From: Bifidobacterium tsurumiense
GTDB lineage: Bacteria > Actinomycetota > Actinomycetes > Actinomycetales > Bifidobacteriaceae
Direction: 5' to 3'
Assembly: GCF_000741765.1 (NCBI RefSeq)
Contig: NZ_JGZU01000004.1
Coordinates: forward strand, 62,001 to 126,000
Length of the DNA stretch: 64,000 nt
Shown one piece after another: positions 1 through 10,982 of this stretch. Made by a program: the position numbers and the translations under genes. The notes beneath the pieces were generated by a model. That model did not search any database, was not told the DNA's origin, and worked only from the letters and a program-made list of their open reading frames with translations. Position 1 is the first letter of the stretch, and every line of letters starts with the position of its first letter.

Positions 1-285
1 TTCTTCACCAAGGATGAATGCTTGGGCAAGCCCATCAGGGCTCGGCTGAACTTTATAAGAGAAATTCACCCCATACTGGCTGCCGTCACCAAGCAATCGC
101 TCAAAGTTTGGCAAATCATGAGGAGTGGAAATGATGAGAATATCCCTTATGCCGGCCATCATCAAAACACTCAGCGGGTAATAGATCATGGGCTTGTCAT
201 ACACCGGCAGCAGCTGCTTCGACGTCACCGTAGTCAAGGGGTAGAGCCTGGTACCAGAACCACCCGCGAGGATGATGCCTTTCAT
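1..285 (-). CDS. rmlA: Glucose-1-phosphate thymidylyltransferase, 5' part only (window edge)
   Basis: Reading the minus strand from the ATG at 285 gives [18 protein letters not shown], the nucleotide-binding signature (GGSGTRL) of RmlA, followed by [21 protein letters not shown], also typical of the family. About 95 residues are present and the gene runs off the left edge. RmlA joins dTTP and glucose-1-phosphate to dTDP-glucose, the first step of dTDP-L-rhamnose synthesis in the cytoplasm. An AGCAGG-like ribosome site lies just upstream. It is the last of three rml genes on this strand, after rmlB and rmlCD. Confidence 0.95.
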   Translation of the reverse strand, partial: MKGIILAGGSGTRLYPLTTVTSKQLLPVYDKPMIYYPLSVLMMAGIRDILIISTPHDLPNFERLLGDGSQYGVNFSYKVQPSPDGLAQAFILGEE

Positions 286-358
286 AGTGTATTACCTGCT
301 TTCTTCACCATACACATCTATAAACATGTCCAGCTTAGCCGCTGAAGCACTTGACCGA

Positions 359-388
359 GAAACCGCGCAGAACTATCTGCACGGTTTC
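359..388 (-). terminator. Hairpin between rmlCD and rmlA
   Basis: Arms 359-370 and 377-388 pair over 12 positions with one mismatch around a 6-nt loop (aactat). On the minus strand the hairpin ends in TTTC. It sits 45 nt after the rmlCD stop and could be a terminator or attenuator ahead of rmlA. Confidence 0.5.
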
Positions 389-433
389 ATCGCAATGTGT
401 GCTGCATTATTACAAGCTGAGCTTAAGGTGCTA

Positions 434-1885
434 CTAACGTGCGCTCAATTGCTGCTCAACATATTGGCGCAATTCCACTTGCCAATCCGGCACTTCAAAT
501 CCTGTCGCCTCGATCTTATGCAAATCGAGGGCGCTGTTGGTCGGACGAGGACTTACTGGAGACTTTGCATTCGCGAAGTACTCTGCTGTGCTAATTGGAC
601 GAACTGCTGATCCGTTGCCGTTGGTTTGTTCAAACACTGCAGAAGCAATGTCTGCCCAGCTTTGCACCTTACCGGAACCAGTGAGGTTATAGGTGCCATA
701 CGGTGAATCCGAGTCGAGCAGATGGAAAATAGCCTCAGTCATATCAGCAGTAAAGGTCAAGCGACCGAACTGATCATCAACCACGGTGATTTCATTGAGA
801 CCGTCTTCGGGATCAGCGACCTTGTTCGACAAAGCCATCATCGTCTTGACGAAGTTCTTGCCATCACCGATAACCCAGCTAGACCTCACAATATAATGCC
901 TCGGCGCATTGCTTACTGCAATGTCTCCGGCCGCCTTGGTCTGGCCGTATACGCCAAGCGGCGCAAAGGCTTCTTCCTCGGTGTGCTCTTGCTGAGTACC
1001 ATCAAAGACATAATCAGAACTCACATGCACCAGTGTGATGTTGTGTTCAGCAGCCACCTTGGCAAGCAAAGCAGGCCCTTGGGCATTGGCTTTCCATGCG
1101 ATCGGCCGACCTTCTGCCGTCTCTGCCTTGTCCACAGCCGTGAAGGCGCCGGCGTTGATGATAGTCCCGTACAAACTCCAGTCGAACTGGTCATATTGCT
1201 GTGGATCCGAGAAATCGAAGGTGTCAATATCGTGGAACTCGAATCCAAGGAGCCCATGCTTCTCCACATACCGTTGGACGGCTTGTCCCAATTGACCATT
1301 GCTGCCGGTAACCAAAGTACGTCGCGGACTCATCGGCTTGGCATCGCGAAGCATCGGATGATGCAAATCTGCCTCAGAACGTTCGGATTTCTCGAGAGGA
1401 ATAGGCCATTCGATACCAAGTTCAGGATCTGCCAGATTGACGAATGTGTAAGTCTTCTTCTGTTCCAAAGACCAGTGCGCATTCACCAGATATGTGTATG
1501 CGGTACCGTCTTGCAAGGCCTGGAAACTATTGCCCACACCACGTGGAACATAAATTGCCTTGGAAGGATCGAGTTTGGTAGTGAATACCTGGCCGAAGGA
1601 TTCACCGGGCCGTAAATCAACCCATGCACCAAAGATTTCTCCTGTTGCCACGGAAATATACTTGTCCCATGGTTCGGCGTGTATTCCTCTGGTCACGCCT
1701 TTCTTGGCATTAAAACTGATATTGTTTTGCACCGGTCCGAAGTCCGGCAGGCCAAGAGCAGTCATCTTCGCGCGCTGCCAGTTCTCCTTGAACCAGCCTC
1801 TGTTATCGCCATGAACTGGCAAATCAAATACCAGCAACCCCGGAATATTAGTCTCGGTTACTGCCAATTCTTTGGAAAAATCCAT
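434..1885 (-). CDS. rmlCD: Fused dTDP-4-dehydrorhamnose 3,5-epimerase / dTDP-4-dehydrorhamnose reductase
   Basis: The 483-residue protein has two enzymes in one chain. Residues 1 to about 185 are the RmlC cupin epimerase (GVTRGIHAEPWDKYISV, then YVPRGVGNSFQAL). From about 190 onward comes the RmlD reductase, with the Rossmann motif LVTGSNGQLGQAV, then VSSDYVFDG and YGQTKAAGD (YxxxK). The two steps turn dTDP-4-keto-6-deoxyglucose into dTDP-L-rhamnose. The fusion is common in bifidobacteria and some other actinobacteria. It lies between rmlB and rmlA on the same strand; a hairpin on each side suggests the three genes are not one uninterrupted transcript. The start is followed by a normal RmlC N-terminus. 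Confidence 0.93.
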   Translation of the reverse strand: MDFSKELAVTETNIPGLLVFDLPVHGDNRGWFKENWQRAKMTALGLPDFGPVQNNISFNAKKGVTRGIHAEPWDKYISVATGEIFGAWVDLRPGESFGQVFTTKLDPSKAIYVPRGVGNSFQALQDGTAYTYLVNAHWSLEQKKTYTFVNLADPELGIEWPIPLEKSERSEADLHHPMLRDAKPMSPRRTLVTGSNGQLGQAVQRYVEKHGLLGFEFHDIDTFDFSDPQQYDQFDWSLYGTIINAGAFTAVDKAETAEGRPIAWKANAQGPALLAKVAAEHNITLVHVSSDYVFDGTQQEHTEEEAFAPLGVYGQTKAAGDIAVSNAPRHYIVRSSWVIGDGKNFVKTMMALSNKVADPEDGLNEITVVDDQFGRLTFTADMTEAIFHLLDSDSPYGTYNLTGSGKVQSWADIASAVFEQTNGNGSAVRPISTAEYFANAKSPVSPRPTNSALDLHKIEATGFEVPDWQVELRQYVEQQLSAR

Positions 1886-1950
1886 AATTCACTCCTCAGT
1901 AGTTTGAGTGATGCCTTACCTATTACGACTGAAGTCTGTAACGTAGAAAA

Positions 1951-1985
1951 GGTCTAGGATTCGGAAACTTGCCAAACCCTAGACC
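1951..1985 (-). terminator. Terminator or attenuator after rmlB
   Basis: GGTCTAGG (1951-1958) pairs perfectly with CCTAGACC (1978-1985). On the minus strand the stem is followed by TTTTCT, so it reads as an intrinsic terminator just after the rmlB stop. Confidence 0.6.
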
Positions 1986-1992
1986 CAACTAC

Positions 1993-3075
<1,083 letters not shown>

Positions 3076-3181
3076 TCACACGTATATTGTGTAAAAACTC
3101 TGTTTACCGATAGCTATATTCCCCAAAATCTGTACCATGGAAAACCTGTATAGGTTGGCTATTACGAAAGTGGATAATCGA

Positions 3182-6100
3182 ATGCCTGCGAAGATAAATC
3201 TATTTGTCTCGTGCCACAAACTTGACACTCATATTCCAGATAACGACCTACTCGTGCCCGTACAGGTTGGCAGCGCCTTGACCACCACACACTCCAGTGC
3301 ATTTCAGCGTGACGATCAAGGAAAGAACATTTCCGACCAGAATCGATCCTACTGCGAACTTACAGCGCAATATTGGGCATACATGAACGTGGACGCAGAT
3401 TACTACGGATTTCTTCATTACAGACGTTACTTCAATTTCTCAGAAAAGACCTTGCCTACTCATCAAGAGCCATTTATCTTCGGCGATGTGGTATTCGATG
3501 ATAATTCCGACAGAATCCTTGAAGAGATTGCCTTCAACGAAGCTTTGATGCGACGAATAATCGAATCAAATGATTTCATCGCCCCCGAGCCCATTGAAGC
3601 ACTTGAAAAGACTACTGTTTATGAACAATATAAGCATGCAGCCGGCCATCATATCGAAGATTTTGACACAGTGCTCTCACTGATTCGCACTCGTTATCCA
3701 GAGATATGGCCGAGTGCGCAAAAATATGTCAATCAGACTAAAGTCTACGCGTGCAATATGTTCGTCATGAAGAGAGACATATTCAAAAAATATTCTGCAT
3801 TCCTCTTCGATATCCTAGACAGGCATGAACATTTACGCGATATAACCCATTACGCTCCGATAGATCGGAGAGTTTCTGGATATCTTGGCGAAAGAATCTG
3901 CGGCATTTATCTCACCTACCTGTATGACCAAGGCTATAGAGGCAAAGATCTTCAACGAGTGTATTTCCGCAATACAGCAGAAGTTGAACCAGCAGCAATT
4001 AACGTTCAAAACAACGGAAAGAAAACAGATCCCAAGACTGCAGGAATTACGCTCAAACCTGTGACGCGAGGCAGCGGCAAAATATATGGACGTCTGAATA
4101 TCTCAGGAACTCAACCTTCATCTATTTCTGTCACCTCGAAAAATGCAAGTGGTCATAGCATACCTGCGAAAGTAGTTGGCACGAAACTTGGCAAAGTCGT
4201 CGTCCTTCCCATAATCGGCCAGGATCAAGTGCTTACTGTTAGCGCCGTCGATAACCGTACAAACAAACAATTGGTCACCGAACTTCCAGTAACAGATAAT
4301 GGTGCACGCCTGAAATCGTATGCGAATACCTTACGGAAGAACCCGATTACGAACGAAATCCGGAATTGCGATGATGAGATGTTGCCCGATGATACCAAAA
4401 TCGTCATCGAGTCTCTCATTGATAACGGCGATGGAACTGATATTATCCATGGGCACGCACTATTCATGGTCTCGACTCCCTCGAACAATTCCGAATACAT
4501 TGATATCTTTGCCATAAACAATGACGGTGTGAAAATAGATGTTCGTCAATGGATTTGTTTAGGCGATGAAACGATGGAATCAACTGACATTCCAGGAACT
4601 CTTGTGCGCAGAGTGGCATTCTCCCTGCAGGTCCCACAGCTCAATGCATTTACTGTATGGGCACAATTCCCTGACTCACCTAGACAAGACGGTTTCTTTA
4701 ATGTCAACCCTATAATTGCGAATCAACTGAGGACGCAATGGTCACAGTTAGTGCAACCAGCTTCCGCGGATCCAGGATATGACCAATGGTTCCGGACCCA
4801 ACACAGAACTTCTTGGGGAGAACTCACTCTCCAGAGGAAAGCATCTTTCAACATCAGGCCAAAATTCTCCATAATTGTCCCTCTATATAAAACTCCGATT
4901 GCTTTCTTCAGAGATATGGCAAATTCGGTGCGAAAGCAGACATATTCAAATTGGGAATTATTGCTAGTTGATGCTTCGCCAGAAGATCAACAATTGAGCC
5001 AACAGATAGATTCACTCTGTAAAGCAGATCACCGTGTTCGGCGAATTTCCATTGCACGCAACGAGGGTATAACACTTAATACCAATGCCGGAATTAAGGC
5101 TGCAAAAGGCGACTTCGTATGCTTCCTTGATCATGACGATTTCTTGGAACCTGATGCCCTGTTCCGCTATGCATGCGCAATCAACAACCATGCTGAAACG
5201 GATATGTTGTATTGCGATGAGGATAAATTCGACAATGGTAAATATCGAGAACCGTTCTTCAAAACCGAATGGAACCCGGACCTACTATTGGGCATGAACT
5301 ATGTCTGTCACTTCTTAACTGTGCGAAAGTCTGTGCTGGACACTCTTGAATTGCCTGGCAAAGAATATGATGGCTCCCAAGATTGGCATATGACCTTCCG
5401 CATTGGTGAACTTGCTCGCTACGTTCATCATGAACCTCATGTGTTGTACCACTGGCGAGTTCATAGTCAGTCCACTGCACAGAACGCGAACCAGAAAAAT
5501 TATACGCTGGACAGCAGCCGGTTGTCTATCGAATCGCATTTAGAACGCACTGGTGTCGAAGCAACGGTTAAAGAATCAACGATAGCTCCTAGAAGATTTG
5601 CCATCGATTATGAAATTAAAGAGAACCCGCTTGTATCGATAATCATCCCTAATAAAGATGCTCTTCCGGTATTGCACCAATGCTTGACATCAATTCGCGA
5701 AAAGACCACATACTCAAACTATGAGGTAATAATCGTCGAAAATAACAGTGAAGACGAATTCACCTTTGATTATTACGAGGATGCGATGAAAATCGACCCG
5801 CATATTAAGGTAGCGACGCTACAAGGTCAAGGTATGGAGTCATTCAATTTCTCCCGCATAATCAATTTCGGTGCTGCGCAAGCAAATGGAGAGTACCTGC
5901 TTCTGCTGAATAACGATACAAAAGTTATCACGCCGGAATGGATTGAGGAATTACTCGGCCCGCACATGCGGAAAGATGTCGGAATAACAGGCGCCAAACT
6001 ACTGTTCCCCGACAACACTATCCAACATGCCGGAGTTGGATTTGGACCAGACGGTCCAGGCCATCTCCGTTACTCCACTCCAAGATATAGCACAGCCAAT

Positions 6101-6487
6101 TTCGAGTTTTCGTTAGTGGCTCGTGATATGGGAGCCGTGACTGGTGCTTGCATGATGATCCATCGCGGAACTTTTGATTCTATTGGCGGAATGGAAGAAG
6201 AACTTGCGGTGAACTATAACGATATCGACCTCTGTTTAAAGGTTATTAGGCAAGGACTGAGAGTCGTGTATTGTCCTACCGCAGAGTTGTACCACTTCGA
6301 ATCGGTTTCACGTGGATCGGAACTGATCCGGCCAGCAAATGATAGGTTCATGAAAGAAAAGGGTGAATTCCAGAAACGTTGGCCATCTGCCTTTTCACAA
6401 TATGCGCCATTTGAAAACCCAAATTTGGAGTTCGGAAATATCTATCAGAAAATCCGTAGCACTCCTTGGCATGGCATATGGGCATAG
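3182..6487 (+). CDS. Three-module glycosyltransferase (DUF4422 + two GT2 domains)
   Basis: The product is about 1,100 residues. The N-terminal part (roughly 1-260) has DUF4422 features: INLFVSCHKLD, QNRSYCELTAQYWAY and the LHYRRYF motif. A middle part of about 270 residues has no motif I recognise. Then come two GT-A/GT2 domains, the first from FSIIVPLYKT with LLVDASPED and CFLDHDDFLEPDAL (DxD-like), the second from LVSIIIPNKDAL with IIVENNSEDE and LLLLNNDTKV, ending with the YNDIDLCLKV segment. No membrane helix is visible. It probably adds several sugars to the wall polysaccharide from the cytoplasmic side. The start could also be the ATG at 3137; neither has a strong ribosome site. Base use is AT-rich compared with lacZ or the rRNA flanks. 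Confidence 0.85.
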   Translation: MPAKINLFVSCHKLDTHIPDNDLLVPVQVGSALTTTHSSAFQRDDQGKNISDQNRSYCELTAQYWAYMNVDADYYGFLHYRRYFNFSEKTLPTHQEPFIFGDVVFDDNSDRILEEIAFNEALMRRIIESNDFIAPEPIEALEKTTVYEQYKHAAGHHIEDFDTVLSLIRTRYPEIWPSAQKYVNQTKVYACNMFVMKRDIFKKYSAFLFDILDRHEHLRDITHYAPIDRRVSGYLGERICGIYLTYLYDQGYRGKDLQRVYFRNTAEVEPAAINVQNNGKKTDPKTAGITLKPVTRGSGKIYGRLNISGTQPSSISVTSKNASGHSIPAKVVGTKLGKVVVLPIIGQDQVLTVSAVDNRTNKQLVTELPVTDNGARLKSYANTLRKNPITNEIRNCDDEMLPDDTKIVIESLIDNGDGTDIIHGHALFMVSTPSNNSEYIDIFAINNDGVKIDVRQWICLGDETMESTDIPGTLVRRVAFSLQVPQLNAFTVWAQFPDSPRQDGFFNVNPIIANQLRTQWSQLVQPASADPGYDQWFRTQHRTSWGELTLQRKASFNIRPKFSIIVPLYKTPIAFFRDMANSVRKQTYSNWELLLVDASPEDQQLSQQIDSLCKADHRVRRISIARNEGITLNTNAGIKAAKGDFVCFLDHDDFLEPDALFRYACAINNHAETDMLYCDEDKFDNGKYREPFFKTEWNPDLLLGMNYVCHFLTVRKSVLDTLELPGKEYDGSQDWHMTFRIGELARYVHHEPHVLYHWRVHSQSTAQNANQKNYTLDSSRLSIESHLERTGVEATVKESTIAPRRFAIDYEIKENPLVSIIIPNKDALPVLHQCLTSIREKTTYSNYEVIIVENNSEDEFTFDYYEDAMKIDPHIKVATLQGQGMESFNFSRIINFGAAQANGEYLLLLNNDTKVITPEWIEELLGPHMRKDVGITGAKLLFPDNTIQHAGVGFGPDGPGHLRYSTPRYSTANFEFSLVARDMGAVTGACMMIHRGTFDSIGGMEEELAVNYNDIDLCLKVIRQGLRVVYCPTAELYHFESVSRGSELIRPANDRFMKEKGEFQKRWPSAFSQYAPFENPNLEFGNIYQKIRSTPWHGIWA

Positions 6488-6537
6488 ATAGTATTTGTGG
6501 TGCAAACCATAATTGGTTTGCACCACAAATACTATCT
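6486..6537. terminator. Long perfect bidirectional terminator hairpin
   Basis: Arms 6486-6508 and 6515-6537 are perfect 23-nt inverted repeats around a 6-nt loop (ATAATT). The hairpin separates convergent genes, and both TAG stop codons (6485-6487 on +, 6534-6532 on -) overlap its arms, so coding and terminator share bases. Confidence 0.85.
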
Positions 6538-8472
6538 GCTGATCGAGCGTTTCAACTTTCGTAAAACTTCCACCCCTCCACGAAGGATACCTGAGATACC
6601 ACTACCCAGTGGCTTAGGCAATGATTGAACAGCCTTCAGCAATCTTCTGTATACCTTCCTCAATCCCGTGAATCGCGAAGTTCCTTGGTGCAAACTATAC
6701 GCATTTTCAAGGATTGATTCACCCTTACGAACCCGGGAGCTGGATCCCAGCAAAACCGAGATGTCGTACACTAACGAGGTGAGTTCTATCCGGGCGTAAC
6801 GGTCCGAAAGCACCCAAGCAGGATAGTACCCCTGAGACTGGCAAATATATCCATTGGCACGTTCTATCGCATGCGAAATTGTTCCGTCTTCCTTCATTGT
6901 CTCTTCCGAAGGAAAATCTTCATATTTCCACTGCCTCTCAAACAAAGGCCTCAACGCCGCAACCCTAAACCAATAACACGAACCAATTGCAGATAGTGTT
7001 GGTTTATTTGATTCGACAGGAACTTCGATATCCATATCTTTCAAAAACGCCTTGGTGCTCTCAAAGTTCGCACCCCAATCGAGTGGCAACGTGTGCGCAA
7101 AATACAATGCATGGAATGGCGGCGGGGGTGCAACCTGACCCAATCGAGGTTCATTAGCGAACAGAGTCAAAATATTCTCTGCATATTGCTTACTGCCGAG
7201 TGTATTTTCCAATAACTTATATGCGAAACCCTGACTCTCAGTACCGTGGTGTCCATTCTTCTGGTTTTGGCTTGACTTTTTATCGTGTGCAAAACCGACG
7301 ACATCATATTTCCCGCTTAGTACCACATCTCTCGCTGCAACAAGCAGCGCGGATACATCTCGCCCCCTATTTTCCACGGGGATGAAATTGACCGTTCTAC
7401 GTAAACCAAGCGAGTCCATCTTGTTTTGGATTTTGTTTATTTTATCCGGTGTAGTCGTCACATAGACATCGGTTTCATCAGGAATATTACTGATATAACT
7501 GCATGTTTCATCAAGTAAATCAATGAAATATATATGATAAATAAATGCCGATCTTACGGAGTTCCCGGATCTCGGCGTCTCACTGCCTACAGGCAAAACC
7601 CTATTTAGATGGAGAGCTTTATGAATGTCGGCGATATTAAAGTTCTTTAATATCGCATCCCAAATCAAATCTACATCATAGTCTGTGTGCTGATCGATAT
7701 AGTCATACAAATCTAGACCGGGTTGACCAGCGGTTTGTTGAATATACGCACTGTAATCGACGAAAAAAGACCGTCTTTTGAAGACTGGACAATCATCATC
7801 TCTAAGTAGTTGCATTGGCATATACAACATCGGATATGGGCTAAGGCCAGAATACTTTTTATAGTCAATATACGTATCCCAGGTAAAACCATGATCAGCC
7901 AAATACTTGGTGAAAGTCATTTCATGATTACGCGTGACATCAGCGTAGGATTCCCATACAGGCATTTGCTCCCAATACTTTTGGAATACTCGTGAAGCCA
8001 CCAGATTTCGTCGATACGCATGCCAATAAGACTGTATATGGGCCGGAATCTGCTCATCCTCGGTTACATCATCCGCATACGCGGTTATGCCCCAAAAATC
8101 TACATCTTTTGCAGACATCGTGGTAAACATACGCTCGAAAGAGTCTTCTTTCACCGGCCCCATGATGGTGTCATTCAAGCAAATAACTTCATCATATGTA
8201 CCGAGTTTTTCCCAGCCGACAGACACCATAGCCTGACGAAAAGCAGCAACATCCAGACCTGTATTTTCTCGCACCAAGATCGAATCAGCATATTGTTTGA
8301 ACATTGCTCGAGACTGGTTATCTATTTTGCCGTTGACAATGATTATTAAATCAGTGAAATATTGTTTAAGCGCTCGAAGGAAAAAGTCAATAAAGCGAGC
8401 GGCATGCCCATTTCGATCATAAAAACAATAGATTCCCAAACGTCGAGCATCCGAGTTGTTTAGTGTAGGCAT
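6532..8472 (-). CDS. RgpF-type rhamnan synthesis protein
   Basis: The start is placed at the ATG at 8472 (MPTLNNSDARRLGIYCFYD), which has GGAG five bases upstream; a frame extending to 8511 has no ribosome site. The product of 646 residues matches the rhamnan synthesis F family: LGIYCFYDRNGHAARFIDFFLRALK at the N-terminus, RENTGLDVAAFRQA, ICLNDTIMGPV, and a second half with ENRGRDVSALLVAARD and GFAHDKKS. In streptococci RgpF extends the rhamnose chain from dTDP-rhamnose. Its place beside rmlABCD fits that job. The C-terminus is basic and without clear membrane helices. Sure of family, less sure of exact linkage. Confidence 0.88.
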   Translation of the reverse strand: MPTLNNSDARRLGIYCFYDRNGHAARFIDFFLRALKQYFTDLIIIVNGKIDNQSRAMFKQYADSILVRENTGLDVAAFRQAMVSVGWEKLGTYDEVICLNDTIMGPVKEDSFERMFTTMSAKDVDFWGITAYADDVTEDEQIPAHIQSYWHAYRRNLVASRVFQKYWEQMPVWESYADVTRNHEMTFTKYLADHGFTWDTYIDYKKYSGLSPYPMLYMPMQLLRDDDCPVFKRRSFFVDYSAYIQQTAGQPGLDLYDYIDQHTDYDVDLIWDAILKNFNIADIHKALHLNRVLPVGSETPRSGNSVRSAFIYHIYFIDLLDETCSYISNIPDETDVYVTTTPDKINKIQNKMDSLGLRRTVNFIPVENRGRDVSALLVAARDVVLSGKYDVVGFAHDKKSSQNQKNGHHGTESQGFAYKLLENTLGSKQYAENILTLFANEPRLGQVAPPPPFHALYFAHTLPLDWGANFESTKAFLKDMDIEVPVESNKPTLSAIGSCYWFRVAALRPLFERQWKYEDFPSEETMKEDGTISHAIERANGYICQSQGYYPAWVLSDRYARIELTSLVYDISVLLGSSSRVRKGESILENAYSLHQGTSRFTGLRKVYRRLLKAVQSLPKPLGSGISGILRGGVEVLRKLKRSISR

Positions 8473-8671
8473 ACCGTCTCCAATCGTTTGAACAATGCGA
8501 TGATACTGCATTGCAATGAATACAATTCATGACAACCGTCGTAATTGAGGCTGCACCTAATCATCCAAAGAGAGAGCATTCGCAAATCCTCCACTATTGT
8601 ATTGGCACCTCATAGGTGTCGAGTTCTACAACATCGAATCTGCAGAACTAGAAAACACCTCTTCATTTCGC

Positions 8672-10873
8672 TCAATTTATATCCACCATTTTGTATACAT
8701 ACAAAAGGTCTCCTGCACGCGCAATCCGCTCAAGCTTTCTTGAACCATCACTCATTCCATCTAGATCCGCGCCTGTCACGTAGTATTTAATGTGAAGATG
8801 GTTCGCTTGCTCCAGAGTCATTGTCACTTTGAGCTGGTCGTCAGCATCCCCTTTCTCAAATGGTGCTTCGACTGACTGTGACGTTGCAACAAGATCCACC
8901 AGTACAAATGCGTAGCGGTTATAGATGTGTTTGTACTCCCCTTTGGGATCCATGTATTCCCAAGCACTCCAATTTGGCGTGACGTTGACAGTATTAAAGG
9001 TTTGCAAACCGTTAGCTGCGAGCGATTGCGAAATAAGATTATGTTCTGTCATCCACATTCCAGGGTCTTGATTATTAATATCAACCAAGGTTCTCATTGC
9101 TTGAGTTTGTGTCAACGCTTTATCAGAATATTGCACAGGATTTACAGATGCTCCTGAAATCACTATAAACGTAAGCGACAGAACGATACAAAGTATCCGC
9201 ACTAAATACTTCCGGAACATGACAGCCATTGCCAATAAACATGCTGTAATCCCTACAATAACCATGTATTTAGGCGTAACATATTCCCCTTGTCCGGCTG
9301 CCATTGGGAACGAACCCTTAGCTCCGAACACGCACAATGCAATATAACCGATAACTGCCGACGCGCTCGTCAGAATTGACGCATGCCAATCAAATTGCGA
9401 AACAGACCTAACCAATAGCAATATATTAATGATTGAAATACCAACGGTCACTCGTACTGATGTTACCGATGAAAGAAGTGCCATCTGTGCAAGCCAAACA
9501 GGGAATCCAATACGGCTATACACAATGAAAACCACATCAAGTGCTATCAGCGCGAGTCCAAACCAATCCCATCTTTTTTTATTTACCATATTGGCAATAG
9601 TGAGCAGAATGCCCAATGGAAACAGATCGACGAACAAAGAAACTTCACTTGGATTAGATGTTCCTGAATACTCTTTGAATGGTAGGAGGAGTGTGGCAAT
9701 GCCGCCAAATAAAGACGACCATGTCATTCCACCGCCATGCGATTTCCTCGACCCTGGATACACAGTGTTCATGGTGTCGATGATTGTTTGCTTGGACAAT
9801 ACAAAAACTGTTCCCAGTATCGCAAGGAAAACGACTCCTACGACGAGGATACTCATTACATCACGCTTGGTAATAGCTATGCTCCCCCATCTTTGAGCAA
9901 TTTGATGTATTGCTAAGAAAAGCAATACAAATGCCACAGGAATCTGCCAAGCCGGATACAACGAAAGTATGAACATACCCGCACACCAATAAATAACAGT
10001 CACCCAGAGCAACCGTCTCTTACTATCGTGCGTGGTGAGAAATTTCTCCAAAGCGCATAGAGAAATAAACATTGCAATGAGCATTTCTGGAAGACTGTTC
10101 ACCGCATACCACCATTGGACCAATGGGGCAAAAGTTATGAGCAATGCAGAGAAACAAGACCATACCCTGTTCCCCTTGGTAAAAATCAATAAAAACTCAT
10201 AGGCTGCGAGGAATAATACAGCTGTACGAGCTGCCCAATAAAAGGCTAAGCCTCGCGAACTGCCAAAGATCAAATATCCCCAGTGGAATGGCCTGAAAAT
10301 CTCTGCGAAAGTCCACACCGGTGTATCTTTTACGATGAACATATCCATACCATGTCCACCTGCAATATCGCTGAAGTAACCATAGTTATTGTAACGCTGA
10401 GAATAATTCAGAGGGGTATTAACGACCCATTCATCACTGCGAATTAATCGGGGCTCTCCGAAAACTATATTCTCAGAAGTATCGCCCCCAAAAAAGACAT
10501 GCCACATATTCAGTGATGAACCACTAATATTCAGCACCACTGCACCGGCTACCAATATCAGTCCGATCCAATAACGCTGCCTATGCAACCAATTGTTCAC
10601 CTTGGAGAATCCAAAAATGCTCCATGCTATAGGTACTGCGAATATTACAGCTAGTATCACCGCACGAATCCCAACAATACGGCGGCTGGCGTTACCTTGA
10701 GTCAAGGTGAAATCGAATATGTATCTATTACTTGATATAGCGGGATACACCAACGCTACCGCTAATGCAGCTGTTATCGATAAGACTGCCAGGATAAGGA
10801 TCTTCCACAGCACACGTGTTGAAGGACGGCTGCTGACGCCTTCGGATCGCACACTCACTCCACCAAGACTCAT
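8672..10873 (-). CDS. Large multi-pass membrane protein, probable GT-C-like wall-polysaccharide enzyme
   Basis: The start is the ATG at 10873, with AGGAG seven bases before it. The 733-residue product has a short cytoplasmic N-terminus, about a dozen or more hydrophobic helices, and a soluble C-terminal part of about 150 residues. Between the early helices lies an outside loop with FGEPRLIRSDEWVVNTPLNYSQ, whose acidic residues resemble the catalytic loop of GT-C transferases that use polyprenyl-phosphate sugars. I recognise it as one of the large actinobacterial membrane families near polysaccharide genes (DUF7657-like) but cannot prove this without a search. It lies upstream of the RgpF gene on the same strand, and 106 bp after the next DUF2142-like membrane gene. 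Confidence 0.7.
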   Translation of the reverse strand: MSLGGVSVRSEGVSSRPSTRVLWKILILAVLSITAALAVALVYPAISSNRYIFDFTLTQGNASRRIVGIRAVILAVIFAVPIAWSIFGFSKVNNWLHRQRYWIGLILVAGAVVLNISGSSLNMWHVFFGGDTSENIVFGEPRLIRSDEWVVNTPLNYSQRYNNYGYFSDIAGGHGMDMFIVKDTPVWTFAEIFRPFHWGYLIFGSSRGLAFYWAARTAVLFLAAYEFLLIFTKGNRVWSCFSALLITFAPLVQWWYAVNSLPEMLIAMFISLCALEKFLTTHDSKRRLLWVTVIYWCAGMFILSLYPAWQIPVAFVLLFLAIHQIAQRWGSIAITKRDVMSILVVGVVFLAILGTVFVLSKQTIIDTMNTVYPGSRKSHGGGMTWSSLFGGIATLLLPFKEYSGTSNPSEVSLFVDLFPLGILLTIANMVNKKRWDWFGLALIALDVVFIVYSRIGFPVWLAQMALLSSVTSVRVTVGISIINILLLVRSVSQFDWHASILTSASAVIGYIALCVFGAKGSFPMAAGQGEYVTPKYMVIVGITACLLAMAVMFRKYLVRILCIVLSLTFIVISGASVNPVQYSDKALTQTQAMRTLVDINNQDPGMWMTEHNLISQSLAANGLQTFNTVNVTPNWSAWEYMDPKGEYKHIYNRYAFVLVDLVATSQSVEAPFEKGDADDQLKVTMTLEQANHLHIKYYVTGADLDGMSDGSRKLERIARAGDLLYVYKMVDIN

Positions 10874-10982
10874 CAAATCACTCCTACTTTGCGTCTTCCT
10901 ATTCCATCGCCAAAGTCAACAATATATCGGCATGCACGGAGACTGCCAGTATCTGGCCACTCAGATATGCATGAACCGCTTA

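Noticed and set aside
722..1615. 297-codon frame on + strand
   Set aside because: Lies antisense inside rmlCD, has no family motif, and the opposite strand is a certain gene.
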